Origin: UBA5760 sp964649385
GTDB taxonomy: Bacteria; Chloroflexota; Dehalococcoidia; Dehalococcoidales; UBA5760
Direction of reading: 5' to 3'
NCBI GenBank assembly: GCA_964649385.1
Contig: CAZYRA010000040.1
Location: 1 to 9,448, forward strand
DNA: 9,448 bases
The translations under genes were made by a program, and so were the position numbers. The notes beneath the pieces are model-generated. The model searched no databases. It was not told the DNA's origin and saw only the letters and a list, made by a program, of their open reading frames with translations. Positions 6,791 through 9,448 of this stretch are shown piece after piece; within the stretch, counting starts at the first letter, position 1; the number at the start of each line of letters is the position of its first letter.

Positions 6791-7660
6791 GTGGAATTTG
6801 ACCTCGCACTACAAACAGCCGCTAATGCTGGTATTTTGACCTGTATCTATGCATTGATTGCCGTGGGCTTGGCAATCATGTTCGGTGTCATGAAGATGGC
6901 GAATATGGCCCACGGCGAATTCTATATGGTCGGTGCCTATTGCGTCTATCTCCTCTATGCAGTAGCTGGCTGGCCCTTCCCGGCCGCGGTGATCGGCGGC
7001 ATAGCGATTGTCGCTGGCTTAGGCTTGGTCGTAGAACGAGCCATCTTCCGACCGCTACGAGGGCAGGTGGTTGTCGGTTATATCGCCACAGCCGGGTTAA
7101 TGTTTATGCTCCAGGTCGGTATGGGCCAAATCTTTGGAGTGGGACGACCGGAGATAGTTCCTACTTACCTTACGGGATCGGTTGGATTCCTGGGCACAAT
7201 TGTCGGCTCACAAAGATTGCTCGTGGTGCCGGCCGCCGTTGCCGCACTTTTGCTGTTGTGGTTTTTCCTTCATCGGATGAAAGCGGGGCGGGCGCTTCGT
7301 GCCGTCGCTCAGGACCCGGAGGCAGCCGCTCTGCAGGGAATCAGCATCGACCGAATGTCCGCTCTCGCTATAGGTATCGGCTCAGCTTTTGCCGGACTGG
7401 CCGGCGGGCTAATGGCACCGGTGTACCCGGTTACCCCCTATATGGGGCATGCCGTCATCCTCATCGCTTTCATTATAGTCATTGTCGGCGGCCTGGGCAG
7501 TATTATGGGGGCAGTCATCGCTTCGGTGATCTTCGGTTTTATCTACACCTTCGTAACCACAATAGCGGATGGAGTGCTTGCCTCTATCATTGGCGTTATA
7601 GTGATGCTCGTCGTGCTGGCAATTAAACCTACGGGGTTATTAGGCCGTGTCAAAGCATAA
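6791..7660 (+). CDS. livH: LivH-like ABC permease (second importer)
   Basis: This is a membrane subunit of the second Liv-type importer, 289 residues with about eight hydrophobic segments. Family marks are NMAHG (38-42), ERAIFRPLRG (82-91) and the ATPase-contacting loop GRALRAVAQDPEAAALQGI (166-184), which is a very close match to the classical LivH coupling loop. The start is GTG 6791: an in-frame TAG at 6785 blocks any earlier start, and AGGAG lies at 6776-6780. The gene overlaps livM2 by 14 bases, so the two permeases are probably translationally coupled. Expression likely depends on read-through of the terminator at 6704-6732. Its partner ATPases are not in the window. Confidence 0.93.
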   Translation: MEFDLALQTAANAGILTCIYALIAVGLAIMFGVMKMANMAHGEFYMVGAYCVYLLYAVAGWPFPAAVIGGIAIVAGLGLVVERAIFRPLRGQVVVGYIATAGLMFMLQVGMGQIFGVGRPEIVPTYLTGSVGFLGTIVGSQRLLVVPAAVAALLLLWFFLHRMKAGRALRAVAQDPEAAALQGISIDRMSALAIGIGSAFAGLAGGLMAPVYPVTPYMGHAVILIAFIIVIVGGLGSIMGAVIASVIFGFIYTFVTTIADGVLASIIGVIVMLVVLAIKPTGLLGRVKA

Positions 7661-8612
7661 TCCACGACAGATAGTACTGGTGGCAGTATTCGCCCTTCTG
7701 GCTGTTATGCCGCTCTGGCTCAGAGCTTACCATACTGAGGTTCTGATCATCCTCTTCATCAATATTATCCTCGCCGTTAGTTTCTACATAATTGCCCAGA
7801 CCGGAGAATGGTCGCTGGCGCATGTGGTTATGATGGGAGTGGGAGCGTATTCCAGTGCCCTGTTTACCTCGCGGCTGGGCATCCCTGTCTTCGCCTCGAT
7901 ACCAATTGCTGCTTTAGTTGCGGCCGGAATAGGGCGGCTAATAAACTATCCGCTGGTAAGAATGACTGGGTTCGGTTTTTTCATCGGCTCTTTTGCCGCC
8001 GGGGAAGCCATCCGCTTGACCTGGGTGCGAATGAGGTATCCTTTCGGCGGCGTCCGCGGCCTGATCAACATCCCAACCCCGGGAACCATCTCCGTGGCTG
8101 GTTTCGCCGTAAACTTCAGCCATGCCATCCCATACTATTTGATGACACTGGGAGTGATGGCGGTGTCTCTGTTTTTCATGTACCGAATCGATAAATCTCG
8201 CCTGGGGGATACCTTTAGAGCCATCCATTCAGACCCTGATTTAGCGGGGAGCGCCGGCATAAACATTACCTCATACCGAAATCAAGCCTTCATGATCGGT
8301 TCACTCTTCGCCGGCCTCGCTGGCGCCCTGCTGGTTCACCGCATGGGGTCAGTTGACCCCCACGGGTTCTCTATCACCACGATGGTCTACCTGCTCGTCT
8401 GGGTGGTGGTGGGCGGCACTGGTAGCTTTATTTCGCCCATAATCGGGGTCTCTGTGATGACTGCGATCTTTGAGGGAGCACGTGGGCTGGCCCAATGGAG
8501 GCCTTTCCTCTTCGGCGCTATCCTGATCTTGATGCTCATTTTCGTACCTGGGGGGTTAGGGAGTCTGATTCCCAAGGTTCAGGAACGATACAAAAAGCTA
8601 CGCAGCGGCTAA
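7647..8612 (+). CDS. livM: LivM-like ABC permease (second importer)
   Basis: This is the second membrane subunit of importer 2, 321 residues. It has the LivM pattern AQTGEWSLAHVVMMGVGAY (50-68), then YPLVRMTGFGFFIGSFAAGE (101-120), where the canonical LRLRG/Y-A-IxT stretch is more divergent, and the coupling loop SRLGDTFRAIHSDPDLAG (184-201). It starts at GTG 7647 inside the livH end with only a weak TTAGG upstream, consistent with coupling. The C-terminus LIPKVQERYKKLRSG is short and basic as expected. It is distinct from the LivM at 3652 and so belongs to a separate importer. No LivG or LivF homologue follows it; the next reading frame is a VOC protein. Confidence 0.92.
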   Translation: MSKHNPRQIVLVAVFALLAVMPLWLRAYHTEVLIILFINIILAVSFYIIAQTGEWSLAHVVMMGVGAYSSALFTSRLGIPVFASIPIAALVAAGIGRLINYPLVRMTGFGFFIGSFAAGEAIRLTWVRMRYPFGGVRGLINIPTPGTISVAGFAVNFSHAIPYYLMTLGVMAVSLFFMYRIDKSRLGDTFRAIHSDPDLAGSAGINITSYRNQAFMIGSLFAGLAGALLVHRMGSVDPHGFSITTMVYLLVWVVVGGTGSFISPIIGVSVMTAIFEGARGLAQWRPFLFGAILILMLIFVPGGLGSLIPKVQERYKKLRSG

Positions 8613-8614
8613 CC

Positions 8615-8650
8615 GGTGAAACGCTCCCTACGGTAAGGCCGTGGGTCACC
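8615..8650 (+). terminator. Intercistronic stem-loop after livM2
   Basis: GGTGA (8615-8619) pairs with TCACC (8646-8650), CCC (8626-8628) with GGG (8643-8645), and ACGG (8630-8633) with CCGT (8639-8642), giving 12 pairs with a 6-base left-side bulge and one bulged T. There is no T-tract directly after it, so it may be a 3'-end stabiliser and not a terminator. It begins 2 bases past the livM stop. Confidence 0.35.
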
Positions 8651-8753
8651 ACGGAGAATATCTTTCCTCTTTTAGACAATCATTGACTCCCCAAAGTCAT
8701 ATTGGAGGTCTCTTGGTATTGGTCCCTGGGATATCTATACGTGGGAAGCTCCT
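8637..8753 (+). pseudogene. In-frame VOC-like N-terminal remnant interrupted by TAG
   Basis: In the frame of the VOC gene, bases 8676-8753 encode TIIDSPKSYW then RSLGIGPWDIYTWEAP. This matches the glyoxalase-family pattern of an acidic residue, a Tyr-Trp pair and Leu-Gly-Ile-Gly-Pro-Trp. A TAG at 8673 stops the frame, and before it only 12 codons (ending RRISFLF) lie after a TAA at 8634, with no ATG, GTG or TTG. The expected first strand with its metal-ligand residue is therefore absent or corrupted. Confidence 0.5.
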
Positions 8754-9107
8754 TTGGTCTATGACCTTGAATATCGTGGTAAGCCGGCTCAAACAAGGGA
8801 AAGACTAGCCGTTACCCGGTTGGGAGAAAAACTATATCTGGAGCTCTATCAACCTATTAGTAATGACTCTTGCTACTGGGAATTCCTAAACGAGCGTGGG
8901 GAGGGCGTCCACCATTTAAGCTTTGCTGTTTCCGATGTAGATGATGCAACTAAGCGGATGACCGAGCAGGGCTTCACATGCTTACAGAGAGGATGCTGGG
9001 GAGATAATGGTGCCTATGCCTATATGGATATGAAACCCCTTCATGTCATCTGGGAAGTATACCGTAAACCGGATAGTTTGGGTATAGAACCTACTCGCTA
9101 CCCATAA
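8754..9107 (+). CDS. VOC (glyoxalase/methylmalonyl-CoA epimerase-like) protein, probably 5'-truncated
   Basis: The product resembles the vicinal oxygen chelate family, Glyoxalase_4/methylmalonyl-CoA epimerase branch, whose members are cytoplasmic metal-dependent enzymes for isomerisation or lyase reactions. Visible marks are LYLELYQP, the GEGVHHLSFAVSDVDDATKRM strand-helix block (split here as GEGVHHLSF and VSDVDDA), GFTCLQRG, and terminal HVIWEVYR with the usual C-terminal Glu ligand. The only in-frame conventional start is TTG 8754, with no convincing ribosome site, giving 117 residues against roughly 150 for the family. Clear family sequence (LGIGPW) continues upstream to 8676 with no start codon, so the gene looks 5'-broken by mutation, deletion or sequence error. 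It lies about 140 bases after livM2 in the same direction. The enzymatic substrate is unknown; a link to the importer's cargo is only a guess. Confidence 0.7.
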   Translation: MVYDLEYRGKPAQTRERLAVTRLGEKLYLELYQPISNDSCYWEFLNERGEGVHHLSFAVSDVDDATKRMTEQGFTCLQRGCWGDNGAYAYMDMKPLHVIWEVYRKPDSLGIEPTRYP

Positions 9108-9380
9108 ATGAATAGAATAATCCACGTCATTATTGGCCAACCCCATACTATAGCCTCATCGCAAGTAAACGGGCAAACTGAATAGCCTACCCTATCAATC
9201 TATATTATCTTACATCTTCTCTATCTGCTATTGTTTAGACCTACCAGGGTGTGGGGTCACTAAAGCCTGATTGCTTCTCTTCCCTCAAATGCCTTCTCAA
9301 AAAACTCGGCGGATACTCTGTAATTGGGGGCGAACGGGTGGTATAATTAGCCTAGAGGGCAAAAAAGCAGGGTGATAGCC
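9108..9380 (+). other. Non-coding spacer before the radical SAM gene
   Basis: These 273 bases hold no reading frame I would trust. Close to the VOC stop there is a weak A/T stem (AATAAT 9116-9121, ATTATT 9129-9134, loop CCACGTC) with no T-tract. The only strong signal is the promoter at 9339-9347. Confidence 0.5.
9339..9347 (+). promoter_or_regulatory. Extended -10 promoter for the radical SAM gene
   Basis: TGGTATAAT is a perfect extended -10 element (TGnTATAAT). The -35 region is poor (CTGTAA at 9318-9323, 18-base spacer, 3 of 6), as is common with extended -10 promoters. Transcription would start near 9354, about 27 bases before the GTG at 9381, giving a short leader and an independent transcription unit. 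Confidence 0.6.
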
Positions 9381-9448
9381 GTGCATGAGGCAGTGCTCTA
9401 CGAGAAGCTGGCGCAGCAGAGGGTAAGGTGTAATACCTGTCAGTGGCG
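9381..9448 (+). CDS. amrS: AmmeMemoRadiSam system radical SAM enzyme, N-terminal fragment (3'-partial)
   Basis: The first 22 codons read VHEAVLYEKLAQQRV then RCNTCQW before the window ends. The pattern (M/V)-x-EA-x-x-YEKL followed by VRCNxC is, from memory, the characteristic opening of the AmmeMemoRadiSam (AmrS) radical SAM proteins, related to pyruvate formate-lyase activating enzymes. There the CxxC pair is an N-terminal cysteine motif, separate from the CxxxCxxC cluster motif that should follow outside the window. The start is GTG 9381, with AGGGTG at 9369-9374 six bases upstream. It has its own promoter at 9339-9347, so it is unlikely to belong to the importer operon. The call rests on a very short fragment. 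Confidence 0.6.
   Translation, partial: MHEAVLYEKLAQQRVRCNTCQW

Noticed and set aside
6940..7626. 228-codon alternative frame inside livH2
   Set aside because: Arg/Gly/Ser-rich out-of-frame shadow of the permease gene with no family resemblance.

Overview
This window looks like a scaffold from an uncultured bacterium of moderate GC content. My best guess is a Dehalococcoidia-like member of the Chloroflexota. That guess rests on gene content and style: tandem Liv-type (HAAT family) ABC importers, lipoprotein binding proteins with Thr-Pro-Glu-Pro linkers, a glyoxalase-fold VOC protein and the start of an AmmeMemoRadiSam-type radical SAM gene. No rRNA or other marker gene is present to confirm it. 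All recognisable genes lie on the + strand.

Region 1 (1-4643) is a near-complete five-component importer in the order binding protein, LivG-like ATPase, LivF-like ATPase, LivH-like permease, LivM-like permease. The binding protein is cut by the window start inside its proline-rich linker. A GC-rich hairpin lies between it and livG. livG and livF overlap by 8 bases. livM runs into exactly 100 Ns (4644-4743), a placeholder scaffold gap, and loses only its extreme C-terminus.

Region 2 (4744-5280) is 537 bases without a gene. It holds a weak terminator-like hairpin just after the gap, a good sigma70-type promoter candidate at 4953-4982, a second weaker promoter overlapping short direct repeats, and a long leader of roughly 290 nt.

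Region 3 (5281-8612) is a second Liv-type set: a lipoprotein binding protein, a near-perfect intrinsic terminator, then LivH-like and LivM-like permeases overlapping by 14 bases. No ATPase genes accompany this set in the window, so it may borrow the region 1 ATPases or use ones encoded elsewhere or in the gap.

Region 4 (8613-9448) holds an intercistronic hairpin, a VOC-family gene whose 5' end is missing or broken, a 273-base spacer with an extended -10 promoter, and the first 22 codons of a probable AmmeMemoRadiSam radical SAM enzyme that runs off the window.

The two importers would each capture a small organic solute (branched-chain amino acids or another carboxylate or amide; the substrate cannot be read from sequence) outside the membrane and drive it in with ATP. 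Both sets place a stem-loop right after the binding-protein gene, which fits making more binding protein than membrane parts. I see no clearly new system. The oddest points are the degenerate ABC signature in the LivG-like ATPase, the ATPase-less second importer and the broken VOC gene.
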